A stretch of DNA of 64,000 nt from Dichetophora obliterata (lineage: Eukaryota; Arthropoda; Insecta; Diptera; Sciomyzidae): assembly GCA_963920525.1 (NCBI GenBank), contig OY986435.1, positions 98,102,115 to 98,166,114 of the forward strand, read 5' to 3'. A model generated the notes under the pieces. The model was not told the origin of the DNA. It was given only the letters and a program-made list of their open reading frames with translations, and ran no database searches. A program made the position numbers and the translations under genes. Shown here piece after piece: positions 1-11,812 of the stretch (positions are counted from its first letter, which is position 1; every line of letters begins with the position of its first letter).

Positions 1-1090
1 GTTTCAAGTTTATTCCGTTAATACCCTACATCTGAAGAGGTCAGGTTATATTAACATTGTGAAAAATTTTGTTACGCACAATAGGAGGAGTGGTATATGG
101 TATCGGAAAGTGTGTATGTGCAAATCCTAGCATTCGGACGTCACATTCTCATAAAATTTTTTATAAATTTTACAAATTTTTTAACAGTTTTTCAATTAAG
201 ATTTGTCAAGTTAAATAGCTCTTCATGAGTATAACTATGTAATTAATAATAATTATAACATCCTGCGTCTTACCTTGTTTTTTCGTGCATTCGGACGTTT
301 CTTAAAAAGGAAGTTCTTGTGAGACTAATTCTCGAAAGCCTAAATAAACAAAAAAATTGAAAATTAAATAAATTTTGAAATAAGGCCAACATCATCTCAA
401 ACATCGTATTGTTAAAGTCACAGTTAACAATTTTATTTGTTCAGACGTTATGTGTTGGACGTAACACATTTTTTCATCGTAGTTTAGTTGGGTAATTAAA
501 TAATAAGGTAATTAAATAATTATCAAAATAAGGAATTAAAAAACAAATTTAATATATTGTTCTTTCCTTGTCTTAACCTTTTTTCATAATCTTTTGTCAA
601 TGTCTTCCATTTTTACTAAAACAAAAAAGTTTACGAAACATTTTCGAAAAAGAAAATCTACATTTGTGAAGCAGTGCAGGTGATTTCATCATCATGATAA
701 ATTAATTTAATAATAAATTGCTTAAATTAATAAAATTAAAATGTTTCTCTTAGATAATATCATAAAATAATACGTTTTTAATAATTGTCTTAATTTAAGG
801 GGGGCAATGGCCTCCATGCCCTATCTTCGCTACACCAATAGGAAGGACCCCTTCTACATTGCACCAATTCAAAACAAAACATTCAATACAAGGAATCAAT
901 CAGTGCCCGATTGAAACGTTGATCTGGGACACCCTGTGTATCGGATGTTGAAAGTTTGGTCAAGTTAATAGTTTTCGATTACATTTTAGAAAAAGAAATC
1001 TTTACGGTTCTCAAAACCTTTACAATAGTCAATCACTAGAAATCAACAAAAATTATTTTAATAACTCTATGTGCCAAAATTAGAACAAAG
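1..1090. other. AT-rich DNA, no gene seen
   Basis: No coding region, RNA gene or element end could be supported. The stretch near 800-940 is richer in GC than its surroundings and ends in a GGGACACCCTGTGTAT-like string of the sort seen at transposon ends, but no partner end was found. Confidence 0.5.
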
Positions 1091-1095
1091 TTTTG

Positions 1096-1545
1096 TACAC
1101 AGCATCCTACTATACTTTTCTTATAGATTTGGAGTCTCTAAAAACAAAAATCGCAAAATAAATATACATAGTTTTTTTTTTTTTAATATACATAGTTGCA
1201 TATATCCTGGATACCACTCATCCATTTTTAAAACGAGGCCTATCAATTTGAGTCTAATAAAATTTCGTACATGTTTCTTCAACAAAGATTTTCGTTTGAA
1301 TGAGCAGTTTTTGCGCTTCAAAAGAAACATTTTGAAAAAATTATTTTTCACAAAATATACAGTCAAAAATTTCTTCAAAAACTCATAAAAAATCAAAAAC
1401 TGCAAAAAGAAGGAAATTATTTATTTAAATCTTAAAAATATCTTCAAATTAAAGCAAATAAGCTATCGCTGAAATAAATTCGTGAAAAATAAGGGCAGGA
1501 GATGCATTTGAGTGAAGGTACTACATTTCGACAATTTTAATTTAA
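1096..1545 (+). repeat. Dispersed repeat, copy A
   Basis: This block matches 10562-11120 in the same orientation. Both begin with TGTACAC(A/G)GCATCC, continue with CTTATAGATTTGGAGTCTC and AAAAACTGCAAAAAG, and end with GAGTGAAGGTACTA. The copies differ by many substitutions and small gaps, so they are old. Overlapping open frames on both strands here are low-complexity and show no domain. Copy B runs on to a Helitron-like 3' end, so this may be a piece of a non-autonomous Helitron; copy A has no such end. Confidence 0.7.
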
Positions 1546-2905
1546 TTTCACTCTGTATGAATTTTCTTTAAAGAGGAGTTCTTTTGTCCAATCGTCTTAA
1601 AAAAAGTTATTGGATCTCTTTGGCCTTCTATAGATTTTCGGACTTGTTTGTCTTATGAGAAACCAAATATAATCCCCCATCATCGTGTTCATACTTACTT
1701 CACCAAGATTTGCGGAAAATAAATCCAAATGTGACTGAAGGAATGAATTATTAATGTTATGTTTGTACCTGATGTTAAAAAAAAATATTTTAATGAAGTG
1801 CTAAAATGTAATGAAAAAATCTTTTATACCAATTTTTGCATAATTTATAAGCATGTCACGAATGCTTTCTGAGTATTCCGGACACCTACTGTTTCCCAAA
1901 AAGCTAGAAACAATCAACAGAAATTAACTCCACGCAGATTTTTCCTAAAAATATAAGAACGCTTGGAGTTCTTCGCTACAGAGCAATTTTTTTATTTGTG
2001 GGCCATCAAACAGACCTTCCGTGATTTTTCCCAATGACAGTTTTGGAAAAAAATTTTTTTAAGAAAATTAATGCTTCTCGTTCAATCCTTAAAGTTTTGA
2101 TAAATTTTTTTATTAGTCCCAATTTGATCTGCAAAGCTGGCCAAATTATGTTTAACTAGAGCAATATATATGTATGACGTTGTGACTTCCAACAATCATG
2201 TCCTCTCTTTTTGGCCAGTCCTTCTTGACAAAATGCTCGGCACGATCTCGTCTGTCCCAAAGGCAGAGAAAACGACAGTATTTTGCGTAACTACCTTGCA
2301 CTCCACTCAAAATGGCTACCAATTTCAAATTGGAAAAATTTTGACAGTCACAATCCGTTCACAATCCGTTCACAATCTGGTGCAAATGGTCTTACATCAT
2401 AGCATTTGCAAAATGGTAGAGTATATTTTTACTCTGCATAAACAAAATATGCTGAGATGCATTTACTACACTATTTGAAACATGCAGCAGTAAAACCCAA
2501 AGTTTATATTCACTATACATATGCAATAGTAAATTGCAAACTGACAGCCAATAAAAAAACCAGGTATGCGAAAAAAATGTTATATGGAAGATAAGTAAAT
2601 AAAAAACGAATTAATTGAGCTTTAAAGCTTTTTTTCAACATAAAATTGATTCAAGCAAAATTTCCAGTAGAAAGTAATTTTGATTTTCATCAATCAGCTG
2701 TGAATTTCATGTTTTGCAACAAGTGTATCAAAGTTAACTGAAAAAGACTATTCACAATTTATAGAAATTTTTAAAATTGCACAAATTTGCATTTTCAAAT
2801 ACACAAGTTTGTAAATTGCCGTAATATTTTTAAGAAATGGTGGCATAGTCTCATAAGTTTTTTTCATATCAACAGCATGTGCAAACATGATTCAAACGAA
2901 CACAA
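1546..2905. other. AT-rich DNA, no gene seen
   Basis: Nothing recognisable. An open frame of about 100 codons at 2170-2478 is richer in GC than its flanks but matches no family I know, and it contains a 10-bp tandem repeat (CACAATCCGT) near 2347-2370. I do not call it a gene. Confidence 0.45.
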
Positions 2906-2910
2906 AAAAA

Positions 2911-3260
2911 AAGATTGGTATCAAATTTCTCTTCTCCCTGTAAATGTCTTTAACCTTTATACTACAACCCTCTAGACTGAGTACTTAAGCTATATTCCTA
3001 GAATACAGGAAGGATTAGCGAAAGAAAATTTTCAACTTCTTATCTTTTATCTTTAAACCTCCCAAAATAATTAGTTCACGAAAATCTAAAAGATTGGTAC
3101 CAATTTTCTCTTCTCCTTGTAAATTTATAAACCTTTATTCTACAACCCCCTAGATTGTAGACTTTAAGTGTATACCCTAGAATACAAGAAACGGCTCACG
3201 AAGATAAAAATCTTCAAAATCTAAGCTTGTATCTCTTAAAAATTTTCCCAGAATAATTCG
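2911..3260 (+). repeat. Two-unit tandem duplication
   Basis: Two units of about 175 bp lie head to tail (about 2911-3088 and 3089-3260). Each starts with AAAGATTGGTA(T/C)CAA and contains TCTCTTCTCC, CTACAACCC and CTAGAATACA in the same order. The units differ at many positions, so the duplication is not recent. No coding potential is visible. Confidence 0.7.
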
Positions 3261-3299
3261 ATATCCCCAGAATTCGATATTGCATTAAAAACTGATGAG

Positions 3300-3650
3300 T
3301 TCTCACATCTTGTTCTAATGTTCAAGATATAGCAAAATAGATAAAGCCAAAGCAGTCCCCCAACCTGTAAACACTTTCCGTATCCGAAAACACCTCTTTG
3401 ATGATTGTAGCTCTTAATAAGCGATTATGTTTGCACGTGAAGTATCTCGCCACACATTCGACTTACTTCGACGACCTATGTTAGCTCGTCCTCTTTTTGG
3501 CATTGTAATAAACACATAAAAACACGGAATTGTTTTCACAGTAACTCAAATCTGTCGAACTTACCTTGATAATTTCACAATAAAGAAATCTTAAAAGTGA
3601 GTCCTCGAGTCTTGCTTAACCGTGTTGCGGCCCCGTTGCTAAACGCCAAT
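3300..3650. other. GC-richer segment, unrecognised
   Basis: The stretch from 3400 to 3650 has higher GC than its flanks, an AATAAA at about 3509 and the string GTTGCGGCCCCGTTGCT. It could be part of an old LTR or a gene flank, but no ends, primer site or frame supports either. Confidence 0.25.
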
Positions 3651-3654
3651 AAAA

Positions 3655-4000
3655 TGTTATCAGTGAAACTGCGTATGTAAATTGTGGTCGAATACTGAAT
3701 TCCATGGCAGTGCGATCAATAGCTCAAAGGCTGTTGAATTTATCTAATTAAGGTTGTATGTTTTATCAGTAAAAATGCATGTGTAAATTGAGTTCGAATT
3801 CAGTATTCGAACTCAATGTTATCAATGAAACTGCATGTATAAATTGTGGTCGAATACCAAATTCCGGGGCTGTGCGGCTTATAATTTCAAATCAATTCGA
3901 TATTGCAAATTTGGGTTGTATGGGAACACGGAACGTGTAAACTGTGGTCGAATACCGAATTCTGAGGCTGTGGGGCTATAACTCCAAAGCTATTCGAATA
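3655..4000 (+). repeat. Diverged tandem repeats with a palindrome
   Basis: The string TGTAAATTGTGGTCGAATAC recurs with variations about four times (near 3677, 3781, 3838, 3938), each followed by AATTC and a GCTGTG(C/G)GG-like string in most units. One unit holds a palindrome at 3787-3817 with 13-bp arms (ATTGAGTTCGAAT) around a five-base loop. No frame is conserved between units. Confidence 0.6.
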
Positions 4001-4209
4001 CTTCACAAAAAAAAATACAAAATTTTTATACAAAAAGCTAATTGATTTGTAGGCGGTAAAAGGGGATGTGGCAAAATTTTCTTTTACTCTGAACCTTCCC
4101 TGATATGAGGCGAACAAAACGGAAAAAATTATTAAAATCGGCCGAGCCATTTTATCGGCTCCGAGTGTTAGCGAGACTAACGCACACGCATTTGATTTTT
4201 ATATATATA

Positions 4210-5529
4210 CAGGGCTGCCAATATTCGAAGCGCCCATCTGGCAACACTGTAACTTTCCGCAGTGATGCCAAATCGACTAATGAAATACCGCGTTTGAAGC
4301 GTCATTCCAAGCAAATGTTTACAATCGAACAGTACACGCCACGCGAACGCTCTAAAATTGTTGAAATTTACATTCAACAAAACAAGTCAATAGTGAAAAC
4401 TCAACGTGCTTTCAAAAAAATAAATAAAGTGAAAAGTGCGCCTTCCAAGAAAACAATTTATCGTTTGTATGAAAGATTTACAACTGGTAATACTCTTGGT
4501 AACCCAAAGAGGCCAAATAAAAAGCGACCAAGGCGATCGGATGAGAATATTGCAGCCGTACGAGCCAGTATTGAGCAGTCACCAACAACATCCCAAAATC
4601 GCCGTTCTCAGCAGCTCGGCATTCCCCGATCTACTTTACAACGCATTTTACGTGTTGATTTGAATTTTTTTCCGTACAAAATTCAATTGGTAAACAAATT
4701 GTTGCCTACCGATAAGCCACGTCGATTGGAATGGGCCCAAAGAGTCATCGAAATGGCTGAAGAAGACGAGCAATTTTGGCATAAAATTATCATGAGCGAT
4801 GAAGCTCATTTTCAGTTGAACGGAACGATAAGCAAACAAAATTGCCGTATTTATGCCACTGAAAATCCACACGAGATTCAAGAGGTACCTCTTCACGATG
4901 CAAAAGTCACTGTTTGGTGCGGCGTTTGTGCTAAAATGCTCATTGGGCCGTTCTTTTTCGAAGATGATAATGGCCACAGAGTTACTGTCAATCAGGAGCG
5001 TTATCGCGATATGATAAACAATTTTTTCATGCCAATCGTTCGTCGAAAGCGTATCAGGCACTACTGGCACACTTCAACAAGACGGCGCGCCACCACACAC
5101 AAGCCGCACTACAATCGATGTTTTGAAGCAATTGTTCCCTGGCCGTTTGATGTCAAAAAATGGTGATTTCGATTGGCCGCCAAGATCACCAGATTTAACG
5201 CCTCCAGACTTCTTTTTGTGGGGTTATTTGAAATCAAAGGTTTACGTCAACAAGCCAAAGACCCTAGAAGAGCTGAAAACCAACATCCGTCAAGAAATAA
5301 CCGCCATTCCCATCGAAATGTTGAAGAAAACCATGGAAAATGCTGCAAATCGGGCACAATATGTCGTGGAGGCCAATGGCGACCATTTACGAGATATCAT
5401 ATTCAAGAAATAATGTAAGCAAATCTACTTGAACCCAATTAAATGATATTCATGACGAACAGACAAAAAATTGTGGTTTCTTTGATTTATTTAAAAATAA
5501 AATGGGCGCTTCGAATATTGGCAACCCTG
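4210..5529 (+). mobile_element. Complete DD41D (rosa-type) Tc1/mariner element
   Basis: The element has 28-bp terminal inverted repeats starting CAGGG(C/T)TGCCAATATTCG (4210-4237 and 5502-5529) that differ at one base, flanked by TA on both sides (4208-4209, 5530-5531). TA duplication is the mark of Tc1/mariner elements. The 1,320-bp interior holds one transposase gene on the plus strand. The spacing between the second and third catalytic aspartates is 41 residues, which defines the DD41D group; this group was first described from tephritid flies. Near-identical ends and only one visible frameshift suggest a fairly young copy. Ends and duplication are seen directly; the family name follows from the spacing. 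Confidence 0.93.
4315..5413 (+). pseudogene. DD41D transposase with one frameshift
   Basis: The product would cut and paste its own element by DDE/D chemistry. From the ATG at 4315 a helix-turn-helix DNA-binding region covers about residues 1-110 (SKKTIYRLYERF, IPRSTLQRIL). The catalytic domain follows: first Asp in IIMSDEAHF, then after a one-base frame change between about 5040 and 5075 the second Asp in LQQDGAPPHT, and the third in SPDLTPPDFF. The third lies 42 positions after the second. The reading ends at TAA 5411-5413, giving about 365 codons, slightly above the family's usual 340-350. All three catalytic residues survive, so the frameshift is the only clear inactivating change. The upstream in-frame ATG at 4105 lies outside the element, so 4315 is the better start. 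Confidence 0.9.
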
Positions 5530-5531
5530 TA

Positions 5532-6660
5532 GATAAAACGTTGACAAAATTTGTGTCAGAGGGTGCTTTATGCGCTTTATGTTGAAAAATAATTAATAGT
5601 TCAATTGTATATTCGTTTTGGGTTAGTGCCGAAGATAAAAACGAGATTTGTTTATTTTGTATGTTGTTTAGTTTTTTTACGTAACGAATTTTAGAAAACG
5701 ATTTTTTTAAAAATAAGTTCTAGGTATGTCTCATTTTTTTCAAATCTTGTTTGCTTTCGATTCTCGGCAATTGATCTCTACTTTTAAGTGATACTATCCT
5801 TCGCTATGTTTGTGAATGGCACGCTTTACCACAGTGGTGCATAATCAAACGTGTCTCTCAGTAGATTGTGTGTGGCATGGAATTTATGGATCTTCAAATG
5901 GTGGGATATCGTCAGTTTTTTCGAGCTGTTCTTTTTATTCGTCGTACGAAATGTGCTTTGTGAAAGGTGGCTCATGTAAAATGTCTTCATCATGTAACGG
6001 GGTTTTTTCAAAGGCTGAGATAGTTCAGCCGATCCAGGAACACTTAAAGGATCCCCTAACCTTTATAAATGAAAAGACGCAGCAATGTTGGTTTTTAAAT
6101 TATAATTCCAAGTTTTATTGATGCTTTCTTTTTAATAGAACTTCATGCAGCGCAAAGTTTGTCGTTGTCAGCGGTTCGGGTAAGAGTAAATATGAGCGGC
6201 CGATGGTCGGAGGTGGTTATAGGTCCAGCAGGTGACAAAATCAATATTCGGTAAATCGGTAATAGGTAATCGGTGAATTGGTGAATCTATGAATCGGTAA
6301 TCAGTAATCGGTAGATTGGTGAATGATTGTCGCCAGGATCCATGCTCTAAAAGAGTCTAAAGCAATGCTCAGGACGAACCAAAGACTGGTTCTCACCACA
6401 AGTGCGACGTCTCAAACAGAGACTCAAAGTAAGCTGGCTCGCCAAAAACCCCATTAAACCGACTGCGTTGGACGAACCAAAGACCAGTGGCTTATCATTT
6501 TCTTGCATTAAGCCCTTCAACTAATCTAATTTAACGAATCTAACACAAAAAATTACTAATGTTTTCATATACTTGTACCATTAAATCACATCTTGAGATC
6601 AATTTCCATTACATATTAAGGCACAAACTAAGGCACATTTGGTGCCTACAAAATTAAAAA
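5532..6660. other. No gene seen; short imperfect repeats
   Basis: An open frame at 5816-6121 has no recognisable domain. At 6240-6330 there is an imperfect run of short units (AATCGGT, GAATTGGTGAAT). A GC-richer piece at 6335-6500 repeats GGACGAACCAAAGAC twice (about 6382 and 6469). None of these could be assigned to an element. Confidence 0.4.
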
Positions 6661-6669
6661 ATGCACCAA

Positions 6670-7680
6670 AAAAGTTAATCGGTTAGCCGTTTATTATGAC
6701 TAACCGTTTTCAACGGTTAATAAAAAACAACGAATAATAATCGTATTCGATAACCGGTTATTTTTGGTAGATTGACCGGAATTTCGGTTAATAAATTTTA
6801 TTGCACAATGAAATGTTTTAAACAAAATTAATTTTTGACATATAATATGCTTTCTTTCACAGACTCCAATGTTGTGTGAAAGCTGCTTAAGAACACATCA
6901 AACCATGATGTCAATACATATCGTGCAACCTTGTTTTGTTATCAAAAATATTATTCTGCCATTTACTCATCTCAGTTGACAGCTGTTCAAATAAATGTCG
7001 TTGTTCTGGCAACAAATTTAGTAAGACAAATATTTTCATTGATTTTGCTTAGAAATTAAAGAGTTTTTATTGTGTATGTTTTCTTTTAGCAGTGCAATGA
7101 GCATTGTGTGGAATTATTTCAATAAAAATGAAAAAGATGCTACAGCAAGCTGTTTTCGGTGCCCAAGAACATTGATATACAAGGGGTCCTTTACGTCTGC
7201 AATGGTCAACCAAATATTTAACATCCAATTGAAAAATACCATATCAATACTTTGAGCTTAGATAGATATACTTTAAATTACTTTCAAACGCCTTTTTCCT
7301 TTATTTTGGATTCAATTTATGCTGTCATTTTCACTATCGTTAGTTTTTGAAATAACATGTCATACAAATTAATTTGTGATAAACAATGACTGAAGTATAT
7401 CACTAAGTGATCCGTTATTTGTTAAAGCTTATTTAAACGATTTTTTAATTTAATTGTAAATGTGTTTAATACATTTATATGCATATACTACTAATAACAG
7501 AATATTAGTAATATACCAAATAAACAGAAACAATAAATAATGAAAAATTTGTGAATTTTATTAGTTTATAATTAACCGGTCAACCGATTAATTTTTGGTA
7601 ACCGTAACCGGTTAGTTAATTTTTTCGGTTAATACTGTTAACGGTTTCTAAAATAAGTCGGTTAATTGACAACCCTACTT
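6670..7680 (+). mobile_element. hAT-like element relic
   Basis: The right end reads GTTAATTGACAACCCTAC, whose complement GTAGGGTTGTCAATTAAC is a typical hAT terminus. Subterminal ACCGGTT and CGGTTA motifs crowd both sides (6678-6790 and 7570-7670), and the interior encodes a BED-finger remnant. A matching left terminus and an 8-bp duplication were not found, so the left limit is approximate. This looks like an internally deleted hAT copy. Confidence 0.6.
7097..7257 (+). pseudogene. BED-type zinc finger remnant of a hAT transposase
   Basis: The reading starts MSIVWNYFNKNE and continues ASCFRCPRTLIYKG then FTSAM. A VW-Y/F lead, a C-x2-C pair and a TS-M segment form the first part of a BED finger, the DNA-binding module at the N-terminus of many hAT transposases. 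The histidine pair that should follow is missing (VNQIFNIQLKN in its place) and the frame stops soon after. A TTTTAGCAG splice-acceptor-like string precedes it at about 7085. The rest of the transposase is absent. Sitting between hAT-type subterminal repeats supports the reading. It is not functional as it stands. Confidence 0.6.
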
Positions 7681-8614
7681 TTTGTTATATAAAATGTCAC
7701 TCATACGCCACAGTGCACTTTCATATCAAATCACATTTTTAAATCGAAATCACGGGGAAAATTATTTCACCGTATCCATATGCACCCCAAGAGTTTTTTC
7801 TTAAAATTTAACGTAGAATACGAAAAGCAATGATTCCAGGACGAAAAAAAAATTAATTCGCCCTAATATATGTTCTTGATTAACGTCATTCCCTGACTGA
7901 AAAGTGGTTTCGAGTTTGCATTTACAGACAAATTTGCTATGAACTCATTTAAATGCGGAAATAACCTATTTCGTATAGTTTTAGAGCTTATTGCTTTACT
8001 TCATACGCCATATATCAATCAGATCTGGTAATGATACATAGAAAGAATTAACGCTTACAGTTATAAAACATTATTGTTATATGTCCTTATTTCGTCCCTG
8101 TGAAGTTCTTCTGCTTTAGTTATTATTTCAAAGTAATATTGTGAACTTTTAAAATTGTTGCAAAAATATTGTTAAAATAAAACATTTCTTTGAACAAGTG
8201 AGTAGCCTTCATTAAATTATAAAATCTTGCACCCTTACGGAAAAGTAAAAGTATAAGTTTATATTATCGGCAAAAGTAAGCTGAGATGATATCGATAAAT
8301 CGCGCGAGATTGAACAAATTGAGGCCAACGAATTCATCGGTCTTTTGAATTTGTCGAAAATGTTTTTGTGAATTATTCTTTTGATGCTGAACTTTTGAAC
8401 AAGGCAACGTTCAAACAACGTTGAATTTAAAAAAAAAGCTTAGTAAGATTGTATGCACCTTAGCATTTTTTTATGCGGAAAAGCTTTAATTATTTTCAAC
8501 TATTTTCGCACTTCATTTACTTATTTAAGCCATTAACTAAAAAGTAAAATTAAGTTCTAATATATTATGAACATAGAAACACAAAACACAAGTGTTTTAA
8601 ATATATATATAGAT
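7681..8614. other. AT-rich DNA, no gene seen
   Basis: I see no frame, repeat or element end that can be supported here. Confidence 0.5.
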
Positions 8615-9606
8615 TAGGGCGGGTCGATTTATTTATCGACAATTTCCCTATGATTTTCGTATTCTATGGGTTATTCCATGAAAATTTACCAAAGGAACCA
8701 TACCTCTATCGTTAAAATCGAGTCCCCTACTTTTTGTTGGTAGATTTTTTCCCAAATTGACGTTCGTATGAAATATTACCTACACGTTCACATCCATAAC
8801 TCAAAAACTATCGATCGGGTTTAATCGCCAGTAGGCGCGTTGGAAAGGTGAGCTCATTTTAATTTATTTACAAAAAAATCTCTAACATTGGCCCAACGGT
8901 TCAAAAGTTCGGGCATTTTTGTCCAAATTTTGGAGCATTTTTCCATTTTTTTCATGATTTTGTCCAAGAATATTACTTTCATGGCCATTTTTTTGGCTCA
9001 ATTTTTTTGACTTACGAAGCTTACGAACCTTACGTTACGACTGGACTGATTTGTGTTTACATTATTGGCATATTGGGAAAAAAAATCAAAAAGTTGGTTT
9101 TATGTGTTATTTTGTTTTAGCAATATCGCATGAATTAATCAACCGAATTCGATAAATTTGGGCTTAAACTCTTCGCTTTGAATTGTAAATTGAATTAAAT
9201 AATAGATTGAGCCAAAAAAAATGGCCAAAGTAATATTCTTGGACAAAATCATGAAAAAAATGGAGAAATGGTCCAAATGGACAAAAATGCCCGTAACTTT
9301 TGAACCGTTGGACCAATGTTGGAGATTTTTTTTTTTTGTAAATTGATCAAAATGAGCTCACCTTTTCAACGCGCCTACTGGCGATTAAACCCGATCGATA
9401 GTTTTTGAGTTATGGATGTGAACGTGTAGGTAATATTTCATACGAACGTCAATTTGGGAAAAAATCTACCAACAAAAAGTAGGGGACTCGATTTTAACGA
9501 TAGAGGTATGGTTCCTTCGGCAAATTTTCATGGAATAACCCATAGAATACGGAAATCATAGGGAAATTGGTGAATTTTTTCACTCCCTACAAATCGACCC
9601 GCCCTA
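8615..9606. mobile_element. Foldback element with about 390-bp inverted arms
   Basis: Two long arms, 8615-9002 and 9207-9606, are inverted copies of one another with roughly nine in ten bases matching, separated by about 205 bp. The ends read TAGGGCGGGTCGATTT and its complement. The interior has no frame, so the element is non-autonomous. The ends resemble those of the element at 15449-16156 (TAGGCTGGGTCAATTCG), which has an 8-bp target duplication, so both may belong to one hAT-like group. The flanks here are AT repeats and no clean duplication can be read. Transcripts would form a long hairpin. Confidence 0.9.
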
Positions 9607-10560
9607 ATAATATAGCCAAAAGTTTCATGTCATAATAATGGAAATTTTTCAAAACTTAGGAAGAATATATTCATGTTTAGAATCTAAAGCCTAGTACTCT
9701 GTTCGTTTGCGTGAAATTTCGCTGGAAACATCTATTTATTTGTTGCGTGAAATTTCTGACTTAAAGTTTGTTGCGAGGATCTATTTTTCACTTCAAAATA
9801 AATAGGCAGTAAAATTATCGTGTACAATTGTCGTGAAAAAATGTTGCTCAGAAACATGTTGCGATAATTTCACGCAGCGGAACAGAGTACTGCTCTGACG
9901 AACATGTCAACATTTCCACGCTTGTTTCGCAGCTGTCACTTTTTGTATGCAGATTTGAGTGGAATTTCACATGAAATTGAACAGAGTACTATGCTTAAGT
10001 TAAAAAATCACATTTCTGAATTACATTTTTAAAAAATGTTTCACCAATATTTTTTATAATCCTGTTATGCAGGAATTATCAAAAAATCAAAATACAGAAA
10101 AAACCAAGCAACTTTATCTCACCATACCAATAACTGTAAGATGGTAATTCAAATTACATAAAGTACCTAATTTTTTTAATATTTATACCATTTTTTCATT
10201 ATTAAGCAAACACAAATATTTTTATATTTTGCATTTGAAGATAAAAAAAACTTTAATTTTAAGATTTCAAATTTTTACTTGGCATTTAATATTTTTGTTG
10301 CAGGCGAAGTAGTGGGTATTTGCTAGTTAACATATAATTAAAATACATGTTGTAGACAAGTTTTAAAATATGTTTTTGTTTACTAAAAAAAATTTATGAA
10401 TTCACTTTTACGAAATTTGTTTTGAAGGGTTCGTTTCCCTGAACACTTGCCCCCCCTTTTGTATACCACTGAATTGCACTTCACATAAAATCATAAGGTA
10501 TATACGTAGTGGCACAGGAAGTAATGTTATCCATTTCTATTACACTATGCGCCACTGTTT
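9607..10560. other. AT-rich DNA with a possible Helitron 3' end
   Basis: At 10301-10326 the string GCGAAGTAGTGGGTATTTGC followed by TAG resembles the 3' terminus of the Helitron ending at 44895 (GCGAAGCACACCGGGTTCAG then CTAG). No 5' end was found, so this is only a candidate old Helitron terminus. A string at about 9700-9990 contains two GAACAGAGTACT motifs flanking a small imperfect repeat. No gene is seen. Confidence 0.35.
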
Positions 10561-10561
10561 C

Positions 10562-11322
10562 TGTACACGGCATCCCACTATATTTTTCTTATAGATTTGG
10601 AGTCTCTAAACACGGAAACCACAAAAAAAAAAATGTTTTTATAGATTCGTCTACAATTTTTTCGAATATAGTTGCATATATTTAAACATATCTTAGATAC
10701 CACTTATCCAAATTTTATTATGAGGCCTATCAATTTAAGCCTAATAAAATTTACTTCATGTTTGTGCATCAAATTTTTGCATTTAGATGAGTAGTTTTTG
10801 CGCTATTCAAAAAAATATTTTGAAAAAATGCAAATATAAAATGTCTTCAAAAATTTATAAAAAATCGAAAACTGCAAAAAGTGGGGAGCTTATTCTTTTG
10901 ATCTTAAAAAAACATTACCATTTGGGATAATAACAATACATTACTATTCAGCTATCGCTGAAAGAAATTCGTGCTAAAATAAGGGCAGAAGAGATGTCTT
11001 TGAGTGAAGGTACTAAAATCCGACATTTTACTGTTTTTGCTGAAAGAAATTTGTGCTAAAATAAGGGCAGAAGAGATGTCTTTGAGTGAAGGTACTAAAA
11101 TCCGACATTTTACGGTTTTTTACATTTTAACATTTTTGGTCATATCATACTTAGAAAAGGTGATCCAAAAATATCTGTGGTTTTAAACAGGTGGCGTCTC
11201 TGAGAGATGGCCGGTATTTCATAATTTTTTGAGGACCTTAATATGTTTGGAGATGATAAAAAGGTTAAAAATTTGGGGTAAAGATATATAATTTATTGAT
11301 TAACACCGGGTACATCAGCTAG
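10562..11322 (+). mobile_element. Repeat copy B ending in a Helitron-like 3' terminus
   Basis: This block is related to 1096-1545 and runs to 11322, where ACACCGGGTACATCAGCTAG stands before a T. Helitrons end in CTRR and insert next to T, and the Helitron ending at 46560 closes with ACACCGGGTATACCAGCTAG, so the two termini are clearly related. The 5' end (TC) is not identified. No rolling-circle replication gene is present, so it would be a non-autonomous copy. Confidence 0.6.
10957..11120 (+). repeat. 82-bp exact-spaced tandem duplication
   Basis: Two adjacent units (10957-11038 and 11039-11120) match except for two or three bases; each starts GCTGAAAGAAATT and contains AAGGGCAGAAGAGATGTCTT. 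Copy A of the surrounding repeat has only one unit, so the duplication arose in this copy and is recent. Confidence 0.9.
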
Positions 11323-11809
11323 TATGATAATAAATATAATAAGTACAATATTAATAAGTGTATAATTATTTTTAAATTAATAAAATACTTAAAAAACAAT
11401 TTTATTTGTATTTTTTTTATATTCTAAATCAAAGGAAAGGAAAAAATTTGTAAATGTGTTCTTAGTTCTGTTAATAAACAAAAATGCTTTCAACTCCTGA
11501 TTTAAGAATAAATATTTCAGTTAAATTTTATTTGTATTTTCTTTATTTGTTTATATTCTAATATAACAGAGAAAAACCATTTTAAGTGCATTATTTTGTT
11601 CTGTTCATGAAAAAAATATGCATATTTGTAATTCCTTATTAAGGAATAATTATTTCATTAGCCGAATCAGAATTCTATCTTTCTATTCGGCTAATGAAAT
11701 ATCTAAAAAATATAGCTACAATTAAATCAGAACAATAATGTCTAGCTAGAAACAACATAAATTCTTCTTCTGTTTACTTCTTCTTGCTGAGCGCAATGAG
11801 AACAGAAAC
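11323..11809. other. AT-rich DNA with one hairpin
   Basis: The arms ATTTCATTAGCCGAAT (11652-11667) and its perfect complement (11685-11700) form a 16-bp stem with a 17-nt loop. Nothing else is recognised. Confidence 0.6.
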
Positions 11810-11812
11810 TTA

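Noticed and set aside
1071..1405. Overlapping open frames on both strands
   Set aside because: Low-complexity Lys/Phe/Asn-rich readings in an AT-rich dispersed repeat; the frame is not kept in the related copy at 10562.
2170..2478. 102-codon plus-strand open frame
   Set aside because: No domain recognised, no conserved copy in the window and a short tandem repeat within it; open length alone is weak evidence.
5816..6121. 101-codon open frame after the DD41D element
   Set aside because: No domain or relative; Cys and Ser content looks like chance translation.
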